From Halomonas rhizosphaerae (GTDB lineage: Bacteria > Pseudomonadota > Gammaproteobacteria > Pseudomonadales > Halomonadaceae): 64,000 nt of DNA. A program made the translations under genes and the position numbers. The notes under the pieces were generated by a model. The model did not search any database, was not told the origin of the DNA, and was given only the letters and a program-made list of their open reading frames with translations. Of the stretch, positions 52,083-61,553 are shown piece after piece (the first letter of the stretch is position 1; every line of letters begins with the position of its first letter). Location of the stretch: assembly GCF_030010555.1 (NCBI RefSeq), contig NZ_JASCQP010000032.1:1-64000 (forward strand), read 5' to 3'.

Positions 52083-54113
52083 CTAGACGAGATCGCGGGG
52101 AATGGTCTCGTCCCAGGTCCGCGCAAAGATCCGGGTATCCCCCTCCCACGCGTCCAGGGTAGCCCGAATGCGGAAGTTGTCGGCGTCGCTGGTCAGCAGG
52201 GTGCGGGTCAGGGTGCTGACCTCCCAGTCGCCGCGCTTGAAGCTGCGCTGCCACTCCGTCCAGCCGCTGACGCTGTCGTAGCTACCGTAGGCGTAGGTAT
52301 AACGCTCGGTAACCCGGGCGGCGATCTCCAGGTCGATATCATCGATCCGGTAGCGCCCCTCGTCGTTGATCACCTCCAGGGTGGTCCTGTCGTTGGCCAG
52401 GTCGCGGATCACCTGCCAGGTCTCCTGGGTCGGTTGCAGCAGCGTCTTGGCCAAGGGAGGCGCGCCCTCCGGCTCGCCGAAGGCCGGCAGGGCTGCGTCC
52501 TCCTCGGGTCGTGGCGCCCGCACCGGCAGGATCAGGCGGCAGCGGCTCGGCTGAATGGCCAGTCTGACCGGCTGGGGGGCCGGCCAGGCCAGCGGCCAGT
52601 AGCTGGTGGAGAGGGACAGGCGGATGGCGTGTCCTGCGGCGAACTGCTGGGCGATATGCTTGAGCGGGATCCTGACCCGATAGCATCGCCCCGGCTCCAG
52701 CGGCTCGGGGTATTCGTCGCTCTCGCGGTGGGTCAGGTTGAGCAGTCCGTAGGAGACCCGGGTGGCCTTGTCGTCCTCGCCGATATCCGAGAGGCGCAGG
52801 GCCACCATGGCCACCGGCTGGTCGGCCGCGAGTTCGAGCTCGACCATCGGCGACCCGCAGATCTCCAGCGGCGCCTCGAGGCGGGATGTCTGGAAGATCA
52901 GCGAGCCACCGTCCTCGTCGCGCTGGTCGTGGGGGAGGTCCGGCGGCGCATTGTAGGAGCACCACTTGCCGGCATAGAGCCCCACCGAGAGCGGGGAACG
53001 GATGTCCAGGCAGGCCTCGTCGTCCTCGCTTCCCTCGTCTTCCGGCAACAGGTCGTGGCCGATGGTAAGTCGGAAGGAGGTCGGCAGGATGTTCGGTGAT
53101 GGCCAGTCGGGCTCGGCGATCCAGCGCCCGGGGCGCTCCTCGTAGCGCGCCGAGGGCGGCACCGACTCCTGCATCCAGACACGCAGCATGGGCTCGTCCA
53201 TGATCCCGGTGTCGATGCCCTTGAGCCACCGGTCCCACCACCGTAGCGACTCCTGCAGGAAGCCGATGGCCGGCCCCGGCACCCCCAGGTGCGGGTACTT
53301 GTGGGCCCAGGGGCCCACCAGCCCCTTGCGCGGCACGGATAGCCCGGCCAGAAGCCGGAAGACGGCATTGCAGTAGCCGTCGGCCCAGCCGCTGACGGCA
53401 TAGACCGGGCACTGGATGCGTGAGTAGTCCTCGCAAACCGAGCCGTGTTTCCAGTAGGCATCGCGGCGCTGGTGCTCGAGCCACTGGGCGAGCCACAGGC
53501 CACTGCCGTCCAGGCGCTCGAGCCACATGTCCCGCCAGCGCTCCCCTACCAGCTCGGGGTCGGGCGGGCAGGCGTTGCCGTCGAACATGGTCGAGGCCCA
53601 GGAGAGGTTGTCGCCCAACAGACAGCCGCCCATGTGGTGGATGTCGTCGGCGTAGCGGTCGTCGGTGAAGCAGAGGGTGATCACCGCCTTGAGCTGCGGC
53701 GGGCGCAGGGCGGCGATCTGCAGGCCGTTGAAGCCGCCCCAGGAGATGCCGATCATCCCGACGTCGCCGGTGCACCAGGGCTGGGCCTCCAGCCAGGCAA
53801 GGATCTCCAGCCCATCGTCCAGCTCCTGGGGCAGGTACTCGTCGGTGAGCACGCCATCGGACTCGCCGGTGCCACGGATGTCGACCCGCACCCCGGCATA
53901 GCCATGGCCCGCCCAGTAGGGATGGCTCTGGACGTCGCGCTCGGCAGTGAGGTCGCGCTTGCGATAGGGCAGGTACTCGAGGATCGCCGGCACGGGATGG
54001 ATCTCGGCGTCTACCGGTCGCCAGATGCGCGCCGCCAGCCGGCTGCCATCGGGCAACGGGATCCAGGTCTCTTCCTCCATGATTCGGCGGGGAAAATCGT
54101 TGACGATGCGCAT
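52083..54113 (-). CDS. CocE/NonD-type alpha/beta hydrolase (S15 family)
   Basis: A 676-residue hydrolase of the X-Pro dipeptidyl-peptidase/cocaine-esterase type. The catalytic triad is visible: Ser124 in GISWGG, Asp245 in SGWADGY and His271 in GPWAHKYPH. A helical cap lies between Ser and Asp, and a C-terminal jelly-roll domain (about 340-670) shows IRLSLSTSYWPLAWP. Such enzymes cleave amides or esters; acyl-peptide or beta-lactam-like amides are plausible. It follows an ATP-grasp ligase gene by 48 bases. AAGGAG precedes the ATG at somewhat long spacing. Confidence 0.92.
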   Translation of the reverse strand: MRIVNDFPRRIMEEETWIPLPDGSRLAARIWRPVDAEIHPVPAILEYLPYRKRDLTAERDVQSHPYWAGHGYAGVRVDIRGTGESDGVLTDEYLPQELDDGLEILAWLEAQPWCTGDVGMIGISWGGFNGLQIAALRPPQLKAVITLCFTDDRYADDIHHMGGCLLGDNLSWASTMFDGNACPPDPELVGERWRDMWLERLDGSGLWLAQWLEHQRRDAYWKHGSVCEDYSRIQCPVYAVSGWADGYCNAVFRLLAGLSVPRKGLVGPWAHKYPHLGVPGPAIGFLQESLRWWDRWLKGIDTGIMDEPMLRVWMQESVPPSARYEERPGRWIAEPDWPSPNILPTSFRLTIGHDLLPEDEGSEDDEACLDIRSPLSVGLYAGKWCSYNAPPDLPHDQRDEDGGSLIFQTSRLEAPLEICGSPMVELELAADQPVAMVALRLSDIGEDDKATRVSYGLLNLTHRESDEYPEPLEPGRCYRVRIPLKHIAQQFAAGHAIRLSLSTSYWPLAWPAPQPVRLAIQPSRCRLILPVRAPRPEEDAALPAFGEPEGAPPLAKTLLQPTQETWQVIRDLANDRTTLEVINDEGRYRIDDIDLEIAARVTERYTYAYGSYDSVSGWTEWQRSFKRGDWEVSTLTRTLLTSDADNFRIRATLDAWEGDTRIFARTWDETIPRDLV

Positions 54114-54161
54114 GGTCCTGCTCTCCTTGTCCCGTGTGGCCTTGCCCGGCCCCGGATCTCC

Positions 54162-55466
54162 TCAGCCCTGGACGTCGTCGAACTCGAACGCCAGTTGCGC
54201 CACCAGACGGTCGAAGTCGGCAAGCAGCTGCTCGGCCGATGACGCGCCCAGATAGACATGGGCCAGCGCAAAACTGTAGGCGTCCTGCTCGGGCAAGGAG
54301 GAGAGCCGCTGCCCCTCCTCCACCTGCACGGCGATCTGGCAACCGGGGAAGTCGGCCAGGAGTTCCGCGAGCTCCGCGTCGGTGGGGACCCGTGTCACCA
54401 CCGCATCGGTAAAGAATACCCGGTGGAAGAACTTGGCCGCCATGGGAAACTCGCCCTCGCGATGGGGCATGTCGGGACGCAGGCCCAGACCCAGGTCGAT
54501 GGTGACCTGCTGGTTGCTGACGCCATCGACCTTCTCGAAGAGGTCGCAATGCGACTGGGAGATGCGCGTGTTGATCTCCAGCAGCCAGATGCGCCCCTGC
54601 ACTTCGTCCCAGAAGTACTCGACGTTGAAGGCGGCGTTGTCATAGCCGATATGGGTCATGATGGTGTCGGTCAACTCGACCATGGTGGCCTGGACATCGT
54701 CGGGCAGCCCCGAGGGGTAGCGGTAGTGGAAGAAGCTCAGCACCTGCGGGTAGCGCAGGGAGTCGACGATACCGTAGCTGACCACCTCCCCCTGGAAGAC
54801 GTAGCCCTCCACCGTGCACTGCCAGCCACCGATGATCTCCTCGGCCATGCAGTAGTGGCCGTCCACGGCGGCGATCTCCGGGGGCAGCCGGGCATGCTCG
54901 AGTACCGTGTTGAAGGGGTCGGCGATGCTCCCGATGGAGTCCCGAAGCTGCTCGATGGCGTGATAGAAGTCCTCGGGCGTCTCGATGCGAAAGCCCAGTC
55001 GCGAGCCCGAGGACTTGATCGGCTTGACGAAGAAGGGAAAGTAGAGCCCGGCCTCGCCGATGCGGGTCATCGCCTCATCGTCGAAGGGATCGAAGGCGGC
55101 GAACGCCGGGATATGGGCGGGAATCACTTCGCGCTGGACGCGGCGGCTCCAGTACTTGTGCTCGCACTTGAGCAGGCTCGTTAGCGAAGTGCTGCGGGTG
55201 CCGAAGCGCTCGCAGAGGATCGGCAGCATGGTCGAGACGGGAAAGTCCATGTAGCCGACGATGGCGTCGATGGTGCCCTCGAAGGCTTCGAGCTGTGCCG
55301 TGGCCTCCGCCAGCATGGCGGCGATGTCGAATTCTTCCGTGTCATAGACCGCCTCAGGGGCGATCACCCCGTGGAAACGCCACTGCCCGGCACCGCGTAG
55401 CGTCTCGAGACGCTGGCGGTTGAAGTCGTTGAGCCCCACCACGAAGATGTTCTTGACCTCGGCCAT
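54162..55466 (-). CDS. ATP-grasp family ligase
   Basis: A 434-residue protein with an ATP-grasp fold. The visible nucleotide-binding elements are the small lobe FFVKPIKSSGSRLGF with the ATP-contacting lysine, EEIIGGWQCTVEGYV, and the metal-binding end AFNVEYFWDE ... WLLEINTRISQSH, with the Glu and Asn that hold magnesium. ATP-grasp ligases join a carboxylate to an amine or thiol through an acyl phosphate. The substrate is unknown; the enzyme does not look like a purine or carbamoyl-phosphate enzyme. AGGGGG upstream supports ATG 55466. It sits between telA and the S15-type hydrolase gene. Confidence 0.88.
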   Translation of the reverse strand: MAEVKNIFVVGLNDFNRQRLETLRGAGQWRFHGVIAPEAVYDTEEFDIAAMLAEATAQLEAFEGTIDAIVGYMDFPVSTMLPILCERFGTRSTSLTSLLKCEHKYWSRRVQREVIPAHIPAFAAFDPFDDEAMTRIGEAGLYFPFFVKPIKSSGSRLGFRIETPEDFYHAIEQLRDSIGSIADPFNTVLEHARLPPEIAAVDGHYCMAEEIIGGWQCTVEGYVFQGEVVSYGIVDSLRYPQVLSFFHYRYPSGLPDDVQATMVELTDTIMTHIGYDNAAFNVEYFWDEVQGRIWLLEINTRISQSHCDLFEKVDGVSNQQVTIDLGLGLRPDMPHREGEFPMAAKFFHRVFFTDAVVTRVPTDAELAELLADFPGCQIAVQVEEGQRLSSLPEQDAYSFALAHVYLGASSAEQLLADFDRLVAQLAFEFDDVQG

Positions 55467-55540
55467 TGTCCTGCCCCCTCTGTCGCGCGCCGGACCCGGC
55501 GCCTTCGAGCAGCATAGTCCAGTGCGCAAGGGATGCAGGG

Positions 55541-56725
55541 TCAGCCATGCCGATCGGGACCAATGGCGTCCTCTCCTTCTCTGCCGCGCTGCAGGCGGTC
55601 GATGGCCTCGCCGCCCTGGCCGGCCAGGGCCGCCAGCCGATCGATCTGGTCGTCCAGCCTCGGCAGGGCCTCGCGGCGATAGCGGGACAGGTCGTCGATG
55701 GCTCCCATCACCTCGCCGAAGGCCTGCTCCAGGGCCTCCATGTCGAGCATCGCCGACGAGGCCCGCTGCTGGATGTCCACACCCTGCTGGCGCAGCGCCC
55801 GCGCGGTCCCCCCGATCATCTCCGAGGTCGTGGTGTTGAGCGCCTCGACGCGGTCCAGCACCAGGCGCTGGTTGGCGATGGCCAGGGCGACGGTGACCGC
55901 CACGGTGAGCGCCGAGACGGTGACGTTGATGGCGCGGTCGACGCCCCGGATCAGCTCGCGGTTGTTGCGGATGATCACCTCCAGCGCCAGCACGCCCTGC
56001 TGGCTCACCGCCAGCTGCTGCTGCAGGTCGACGATGCGCTGGCGCAGCGGGAACAGCAGCTCCTCCTCGAGGAAGCGCCGCTTGGGATCTTCCTCGTCGC
56101 GACGGGCGATGGCGGTCTGCAGCCGCTCGTCGATCAGCCGCCCCAGGGCGACCTGGCGCTCCAGCTGGTCGAGGCTCTCGCGCAGGGACTGCTGGTCGTC
56201 GGCCAGGGTGAGGTTGTCGCGATGCAACATGTCGCGCCCCCCCTCCAGGTCGACGATGATCGCATCCAGCGCCTGCTGGGCCGTCTCGAACTTGCGGAAG
56301 TAGCGCTGCAGGCGACTGCTGGCCCCCGGGAGCAGGGCCAGCACGCGGTCAAGCGGGCGCGGCGACAGGCGGTGCCGGGCGGGGTCCAGTTCCTGCATCC
56401 GGCCGCGCAGGTCGACCAGGGCCTTGGCCACGGGGCCGCCCTCATCCCCGTGGTGGGCCAGCTGGCGCAGCGGGGTCTGCAGCATGGCGCTCTGGTGGGC
56501 GGCCTGCTGCTGCAGCTCCAGTCCCAGCTCATCGATGGCGCGGCGCTGGCGCGCCAGGGCGTCCGCATCGCCGCCGGCGACCAGCTCGTCGACGAAGGCA
56601 TCGGCCCGGGCCGCCAGCGACGGGTCGTCTGCGCCGCCGTGCGATGCGCTCCCGTCCAGCTGATGGGCGATCTCCTCCACCGGAGGCAGCGACAGGCGGG
56701 TGCCACGTTCGGGTTGCTGGGTCAT
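55541..56725 (-). CDS. telA: TelA-family (toxic anion resistance) protein
   Basis: A 394-residue, mostly alpha-helical cytosolic protein of the TelA/KlaA family (toxic anion resistance). The family core is evident: RYFRKFETAQQALDAIIVDLEGGRDMLHRDN, then long coiled-coil stretches, and VIIRNNRELIRGVDRAINVTVSALTVAVTVALAIANQ. Tellurite resistance has been shown for some plasmid-borne members; the chromosomal role is unknown. ATG 56725 with AGAGG six bases upstream is preferred over the GTG two codons earlier. It is downstream of an XpaC-like gene, its usual partner. Confidence 0.88.
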   Translation of the reverse strand: MTQQPERGTRLSLPPVEEIAHQLDGSASHGGADDPSLAARADAFVDELVAGGDADALARQRRAIDELGLELQQQAAHQSAMLQTPLRQLAHHGDEGGPVAKALVDLRGRMQELDPARHRLSPRPLDRVLALLPGASSRLQRYFRKFETAQQALDAIIVDLEGGRDMLHRDNLTLADDQQSLRESLDQLERQVALGRLIDERLQTAIARRDEEDPKRRFLEEELLFPLRQRIVDLQQQLAVSQQGVLALEVIIRNNRELIRGVDRAINVTVSALTVAVTVALAIANQRLVLDRVEALNTTTSEMIGGTARALRQQGVDIQQRASSAMLDMEALEQAFGEVMGAIDDLSRYRREALPRLDDQIDRLAALAGQGGEAIDRLQRGREGEDAIGPDRHG

Positions 56726-56769
56726 GGGCACCTCTCGAAGGATAGCGACTGGCGTGTGAAGGGCCGACC

Positions 56770-57714
56770 TCAGGACTTGCCACGCCCGTATCGGTCGGCA
56801 CGGGAGACGAAGCGGCGCAGCTCCTCCAGCGCCTGCTCGGTGGTGACCGAGGCCTGGGGGCGCCCGGTCTCGATGCGCGCCATGGACACGGCCGTGTCAT
56901 CGAGGACGGTCAACGCCGACTCGTTGCGCGCGGCCAGCTCGCGCAGCCCCTTCTCGGTCTCCTCGAGCAGCTCCAGCCGCCGCACCAGGGCGGCACGCTC
57001 CTGCGCCCCCAGCTGCCGGCCCTCGCGACTCAGGCGACGACGAACGAAGTCACCGTCCACGTTCGCCACGCCGCTGGCCCGGGAGGCCATGGCGTCGAGG
57101 GTATCCACCACCCCGCGGCAGACCTCGACCACCAGCCCCCGGGCGCGGGCGAAGGCCAGCTCGCCGCTGTCGAAGCGGCTCCCCAACACGCCCAGCACAT
57201 GGCGGTAGCGACTGTAGACGCGGTCGGCCTGGACCGCCAGGTCGGGGCGCCGGGCGTCGATCAATCCCTGCTTGGCCCGGCACAGGGCCAGCACCAGGTC
57301 GTCGGCATCCGCCGGTGGCCGAGCCGGGTCGAGCACCGCCAGGTCGGCCTCGTGGGCATCGCGCTGCTGCTGGGCTCGGCTACGCGCGGCCTCGGTCGCC
57401 TGCCCCGCCTGCCGGCGCTTCTCACGCCGCCGAGCGAGCCAGCCACGCAGGCGACGCTCCAGCGGCAGCGCCACCGGAATCGCCACCAGTCCCACCAGCC
57501 AGCCCGTCAGGGTCGGGCCGAAGCCGCCCCACAGCGAGGTCAGCCACAGCAGCATGCTGATGAAGGGTACCACCAGGGCGTAGCGCACGATGACCTGCAA
57601 GCGGCCGGGCGGCTCGACCGGCACGGCCAGGCGCGGATTGACCATCCCCACCAGCAGCCAAGGCAGGCAGGTCAGGAAGAGGCCATAGGAAAATCCCTGC
57701 AGGAATCCCAGCAT
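56770..57714 (-). CDS. XpaC-like membrane coiled-coil protein, partner of TelA
   Basis: A 314-residue protein. Two N-terminal helices (about residues 10-24 and 42-62, the latter followed by TGWLVGLVAIPVALPL) anchor a long basic and helical cytosolic part with heptad-like Leu/Ala/Glu/Arg pattern. The helical domain (YSRYRHVLGVLG ... TLDAMASRASGVANVDGDFVRRRL ... LELLEETEKGLRELAARNESAL) resembles the XpaC family that accompanies telA in many genomes. Function unknown. It starts 45 bases after a tiny membrane-protein gene and is followed by telA after 44 bases. Confidence 0.75.
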   Translation of the reverse strand: MLGFLQGFSYGLFLTCLPWLLVGMVNPRLAVPVEPPGRLQVIVRYALVVPFISMLLWLTSLWGGFGPTLTGWLVGLVAIPVALPLERRLRGWLARRREKRRQAGQATEAARSRAQQQRDAHEADLAVLDPARPPADADDLVLALCRAKQGLIDARRPDLAVQADRVYSRYRHVLGVLGSRFDSGELAFARARGLVVEVCRGVVDTLDAMASRASGVANVDGDFVRRRLSREGRQLGAQERAALVRRLELLEETEKGLRELAARNESALTVLDDTAVSMARIETGRPQASVTTEQALEELRRFVSRADRYGRGKS

Positions 57715-57759
57715 GGGCTGACCATCCTTTATCCGTCAGAGGAGAGGCATTGCAGGCTG

Positions 57760-57936
57760 CTAGAGTAACAGGGTAAGGACCAAGGCCACGACGCCCACCA
57801 GCAGGGCGATGCTCACCGCCACGACCACCACCCGGTCAAGCCAGCGATCGAAGCAGGCCCAGTCGAGCCGGCGCCGCTGGCGTCGACGGGTGGCTCCACG
57901 ACGTGGCGCGCCGCGGCCGGTGCGGATGAGGGTCAT
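57760..57936 (-). CDS. Tiny basic single-helix membrane protein, 58 residues
   Basis: Leftward translation from ATG 57936 gives 58 residues: an Arg-rich N-terminal half (GRGAPRRGATRRRQRRR) and a C-terminal helix VVVVAVSIALLVGVVALVLT that runs to the end. This is the layout of a tail-anchored membrane peptide. The ribosome site is weak. Support comes from the clean fit in the gap before the XpaC-like gene, the same direction, and the amphipathic DNA- or lipid-binding type composition. No family recognised. Confidence 0.55.
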   Translation of the reverse strand: MTLIRTGRGAPRRGATRRRQRRRLDWACFDRWLDRVVVVAVSIALLVGVVALVLTLLL

Positions 57937-58030
57937 GGTCGAAGTCCGATTTCACCATTGTTCCCTGAGCTTACGGCCTGCCGCGGCGGCTGGCCACTGC
58001 CATCGACGGTGATCGAGCCGATGGCCCGGT

Positions 58031-59653
58031 TCAGTGCTTGACGCGCCGGTTGACCACGCTGGGCGCCCGACGCAGGCGCTCCTCCTCGCCCAGTGACTCG
58101 GCCTCGAAGGCATCCGCCCCCACCGGGGTCTCGCCATGGCGACGGTAGAGCTGGGTGAGCATCGCCTTGCGGTCGGTGCGCAGCTCACGGACCAGCACCA
58201 CCACCATCATGTAGAGGATGAAGGTGAACGGCAGCGCCGAGAGTACCGAGGCCGACTGCAGCCCGGTCAGGCCGCCGGCGGCGATCAGCGTGAGGCAGAT
58301 GGCGGCAATCAGCACGCCCCATGCCACCCGCTTGAACAGCGGCGGGTTGATGGAGCCGGCGTCGGTCATCTGCGCCACGATATAGGAGGCGGAGTCCGCG
58401 GAGGTGACCAGGAAGATGAAGATCAGCAGCATCGCCACCACCGACAGCGCCCCGGAGAAGGGCATCAGCTCGAACATCTCGAACAGCGCCACGGTGATGT
58501 TGTCCTGAGTGGCCGCGGCCAGGCCGACGTCGGCACCGAGCTCCATGTTGATGGCGGCACCGCCGAAGACGCCGATCCACAGGCAGGCCAGCAGCGGCGG
58601 GATCAGCAGCACGCCGAGCACATACTCCTTGATGGTGCGACCGCGCGAGACCCGCGCCACGAAGGTGCCGACGAAGGGCGACCAGGCGATCACCCAGGCC
58701 CAGTAGAAGATCGTCCAGCTGCTTGCCCAGGTGCTCTCGCTGTAGGGCGAGATACGCAGGCTCATGCCGATGAAGTTCTGCAGGTAGTCGCCGAGGCCCA
58801 GGGTGATGGTCTCGAGGATCGCCACCGTGGGGCCGGTGACCAGCACATAGAGCATCAGGCCGATACACAGGATCATGTTGAGGTTGGAGAGGCGCTTGAT
58901 GCCCTTGTCCAGGCCCGACCAGGTCGAAGCCATGTAGGCGAGAAACATCGCGAACAGGATGATGAACTGCCACAGAGCGTTCTCGGGCAGGCCGAAGACG
59001 GCGTTGAGCCCACCGTTCATCTGCAGTACCCCCAGCCCCAGGGAGGTGGCCACGCCCATCACCGTGGCCACCACCGCGAAGATATCCAGCCAGGAGGCAT
59101 AGGGACGCACCCTGGGATGCTTGGCGGTCACCGAGGAGAGCACCGAGGAGACCAGGCCGGCCTGCCCCTTGCGGAACTGGAAGTAGGCGATGATCAGCCC
59201 CACCACCGAGAAGGCCGCCCACTGGTGGATGCCCCAGTTGAAGTAGCTGTACTGGATGGCATAGCGCGCCGACTCGACGGTCTCGGCCGGCACGTCGCCG
59301 TAGGGCGGGTCGATATAGTGGGTCATGGGCTCGGCCATGCCGTAGAACACCAGCCCCACGCCGAAGCCCGCGGCCAGCAGCATGCTGATCCAGGAGAAGA
59401 AGCTGAAGCTCGGCGAGCTGTCCTGGGGCCCCAGGCGGATCTTGCCGTACTTGCTGAAGGCCAGGCCCAGCAGGAAGAGCACGAAACCGAACACCGAGAA
59501 GAGGTAGAACCAGCCGAACAGCCGGGTGGTGGTCGAGAGCGCGGCGCTGGCGGCGGCGCCGAAGCCGTCGGGAAAGGCGGCGCCCATCGCCACCAGTGCC
59601 AGGATGATCAGGGCCGAGATGGCGAAGACGCGTTGTCCTCCATGATTCGCCAT
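58031..59653 (-). CDS. BCCT-family betaine/choline/carnitine transporter
   Basis: A 540-residue secondary carrier with 12 helices, driven by sodium or protons. Family landmarks are FGVGLVFYGMAEPMTHY, the Trp-rich substrate region YWAWVIAWSPFVGTFVARVSRGRTIKEYVLGVLLIPPLLACLW, and FLVTSADSASYIVAQM. The C-terminal tail is short and charged, so strong osmotic gating by a long tail is not obvious. Uptake of glycine betaine or a related solute is the likely job. ATG 59653 (MANHGGQRV) has AAAGGA nine bases upstream; ATG 59692 is in frame but less supported. Confidence 0.93.
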   Translation of the reverse strand: MANHGGQRVFAISALIILALVAMGAAFPDGFGAAASAALSTTTRLFGWFYLFSVFGFVLFLLGLAFSKYGKIRLGPQDSSPSFSFFSWISMLLAAGFGVGLVFYGMAEPMTHYIDPPYGDVPAETVESARYAIQYSYFNWGIHQWAAFSVVGLIIAYFQFRKGQAGLVSSVLSSVTAKHPRVRPYASWLDIFAVVATVMGVATSLGLGVLQMNGGLNAVFGLPENALWQFIILFAMFLAYMASTWSGLDKGIKRLSNLNMILCIGLMLYVLVTGPTVAILETITLGLGDYLQNFIGMSLRISPYSESTWASSWTIFYWAWVIAWSPFVGTFVARVSRGRTIKEYVLGVLLIPPLLACLWIGVFGGAAINMELGADVGLAAATQDNITVALFEMFELMPFSGALSVVAMLLIFIFLVTSADSASYIVAQMTDAGSINPPLFKRVAWGVLIAAICLTLIAAGGLTGLQSASVLSALPFTFILYMMVVVLVRELRTDRKAMLTQLYRRHGETPVGADAFEAESLGEEERLRRAPSVVNRRVKH

Positions 59654-59847
59654 AAAGAGGCGTCCTTTGTCGAGGGCTTGTACAAGATTCATGCTACCAG
59701 AGAGACCGGACGCTATCATGCCGACCCGCGGCCGGCCCAGCCCGTCGGGCGGCCTGCCCCTCGGCGACGCGGGCATTGCATTCCACCCCGGCCGCCCCGA
59801 TGCTGGAGAAACTCAGCAGGCTAATTGTTTCCGGAGTTCCCCACGAC

Positions 59848-60843
59848 ATGTCCCGACTCGCCGACACGCCCCTTTCCGTGCTCGACCTGGCCCCGATCCG
59901 CGAGGGCGGCAGCGCCGCCGACAGCTTTCGCGAGAGCTTGGCGCTGGCTCGGCTCACCGAGCGGCTCGGCTTCACGCGCTACTGGCTGGCCGAGCACCAC
60001 AGCATCGAGGGCATCGCCAGCGCCGCCACCGCGGTGCTAATCGGCCATATCGCCGGCGCCACCGAGCGGATCCGGGTGGGCAGCGGTGGCATCATGCTGC
60101 CCAACCACCCGCCGCTGGTGGTGGCCGAGCAGTTCGGCACCCTGGAGACCCTCTATCCCGGGCGCATCGACCTGGGCCTGGGGCGCGCGCCGGGCTCCGA
60201 CGGCCCCACCATGGCCGCCATGCGCCGCGACCCCCATGCCGGCGTCGATGACTTCCCCCGGCGACTGGCCGAGCTGCAGGGCTATCTCGACGACGAGCGC
60301 CCGGGCCAGCGAGTGCGGGCGGTGCCCGGTCAGGGCACCCGGGTACCACTCTGGCTGCTCGGCTCCAGCGACTTCAGCGCCCGCCTGGCGGCCCGAGAGG
60401 GGCTGCCGTTCGCCTTCGCCGCCCAGTTCGCCCCGGCCCAGCTGTTCGAGGCGCTCAAGCTCTATCGCGACAACTTCCGGCCCTCGGCGGTCCTCGAGGC
60501 GCCCCATGCCATGGTCGGCCTGCCGGTGATCGCCGCCGAGAACGACCTCCAGGCGGATTACCTCGCCTCCACGGCCCGCCGCAAGTTCCTGGGCATGATC
60601 CGCGGGCAGCGCACGAAGGCCCTGCCGCCGGTGGAAGCGCTTGACTGGTCGCCCAGGGAGCAGGCCCAGGTGGAGCAGTTCCTGGGCGCCGCGGTGATCG
60701 GCGGCCCCGAGACCGTGCGCGAGGGCCTGGAGCGCTTCCTGGAGCTGACCGGCGCCGACGAGCTGATGCTCAATACCGATGTCTACGCCGCCGAGGACCG
60801 GCTGAGAAGCTACGAGATCGTCGCCGAGATATGGCGCTCATGA
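59848..60843 (+). CDS. LLM-class flavin-dependent oxidoreductase
   Basis: Luciferase-like monooxygenase family protein of 331 residues (YhbW/YtmO group). Pattern: [15 protein letters not shown] at the start, [63 protein letters not shown] and [15 protein letters not shown]. The substrate is unknown. Several in-frame ATGs exist upstream; 59848 was chosen because family similarity begins a few residues later. The stop overlaps azlC (ATGA), so expression is linked to that exporter. Confidence 0.9.
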   Translation: MSRLADTPLSVLDLAPIREGGSAADSFRESLALARLTERLGFTRYWLAEHHSIEGIASAATAVLIGHIAGATERIRVGSGGIMLPNHPPLVVAEQFGTLETLYPGRIDLGLGRAPGSDGPTMAAMRRDPHAGVDDFPRRLAELQGYLDDERPGQRVRAVPGQGTRVPLWLLGSSDFSARLAAREGLPFAFAAQFAPAQLFEALKLYRDNFRPSAVLEAPHAMVGLPVIAAENDLQADYLASTARRKFLGMIRGQRTKALPPVEALDWSPREQAQVEQFLGAAVIGGPETVREGLERFLELTGADELMLNTDVYAAEDRLRSYEIVAEIWRS

Positions 60844-61553
60844 CCCGGGCCGACACCTCTCGACCGACCCTTGGCCATCTCGTCGACGGCTTCCGGCGCA
60901 TGGCGCCGCTGTCGCTGTTCGTGATCGTCTTCGGGCTGGCCTTCGGCGTGGCGGCTCTGCAGCAGGGGCTCTCCGCGTTCGAGACCCTGCTGATGAGCGG
61001 CCTGGTGTTCGCGGGGGCGGCCCAGTTCGCGACCCTGGAGCTGTGGGGCGATACCATCCCGCTGCTGCCGCTGGTGGCCATCACCCTGGCGATCAATGCC
61101 CGTCACCTGCTGATGGGCGCCGCCTTCTACCCCCACCTGCGCGACCTGCCCAGCGGGCGTCGCTACGCCAGCCTGATCCTGCTCAGCGACGCCAACTGGG
61201 CCATGGCCATGACCGGGGAAACCACGGCAGCCCGGCTGGGCATCCTGGTCGGCGGGGGCCTGGCCCTGTGGTCCACCTGGATGATCGGCACCGGCCTCGG
61301 CGTGGCCTTCGGCAGCGGCATCAGCGAGCCGGACCGCTTCGGCCTGGATGCCATCATGGGCTGCTTCCTGCTGGCCATGCTGGTAGGTGACAAGCGCGAC
61401 CTCGGCGTGCTGCTGCCCTGGGGCGCCGCGGCCCTGGCGGCCCTGGCGGCGATGGCCTGGCTGCCGCCCCATGCCCACGTGATCGTCGGAGCACTGGCGG
61501 GCGGCGTGGTGGGCCTGCTGCTGCCCCCCCCGCGCAAGGAGGCGGCACCATGA
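60840..61553 (+). CDS. azlC: Branched-chain amino acid exporter large subunit AzlC
   Basis: Large membrane subunit of the AzlCD-type two-component exporter, about 237 residues with 5-6 helices. Pattern: [60 protein letters not shown] and [10 protein letters not shown]. The ATG at 60840 overlaps the stop of the preceding oxidoreductase gene, while 60831 is an in-frame alternative. azlD begins at its stop codon. The exported substrate may be a branched-chain or other hydrophobic amino acid. Confidence 0.93.
   Translation: MTRADTSRPTLGHLVDGFRRMAPLSLFVIVFGLAFGVAALQQGLSAFETLLMSGLVFAGAAQFATLELWGDTIPLLPLVAITLAINARHLLMGAAFYPHLRDLPSGRRYASLILLSDANWAMAMTGETTAARLGILVGGGLALWSTWMIGTGLGVAFGSGISEPDRFGLDAIMGCFLLAMLVGDKRDLGVLLPWGAAALAALAAMAWLPPHAHVIVGALAGGVVGLLLPPPRKEAAP

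Noticed and set aside
54240..57936. Reading the TelA region as a proven tellurite-resistance operon
   Set aside because: No terB, terC, terD or terE genes are present, and chromosomal telA genes are common without a tellurite phenotype.
57999..58025. 7-bp inverted repeat after the BCCT gene as a terminator
   Set aside because: The loop is 13 bases and there is no T-run; it could occur by chance at this GC content.
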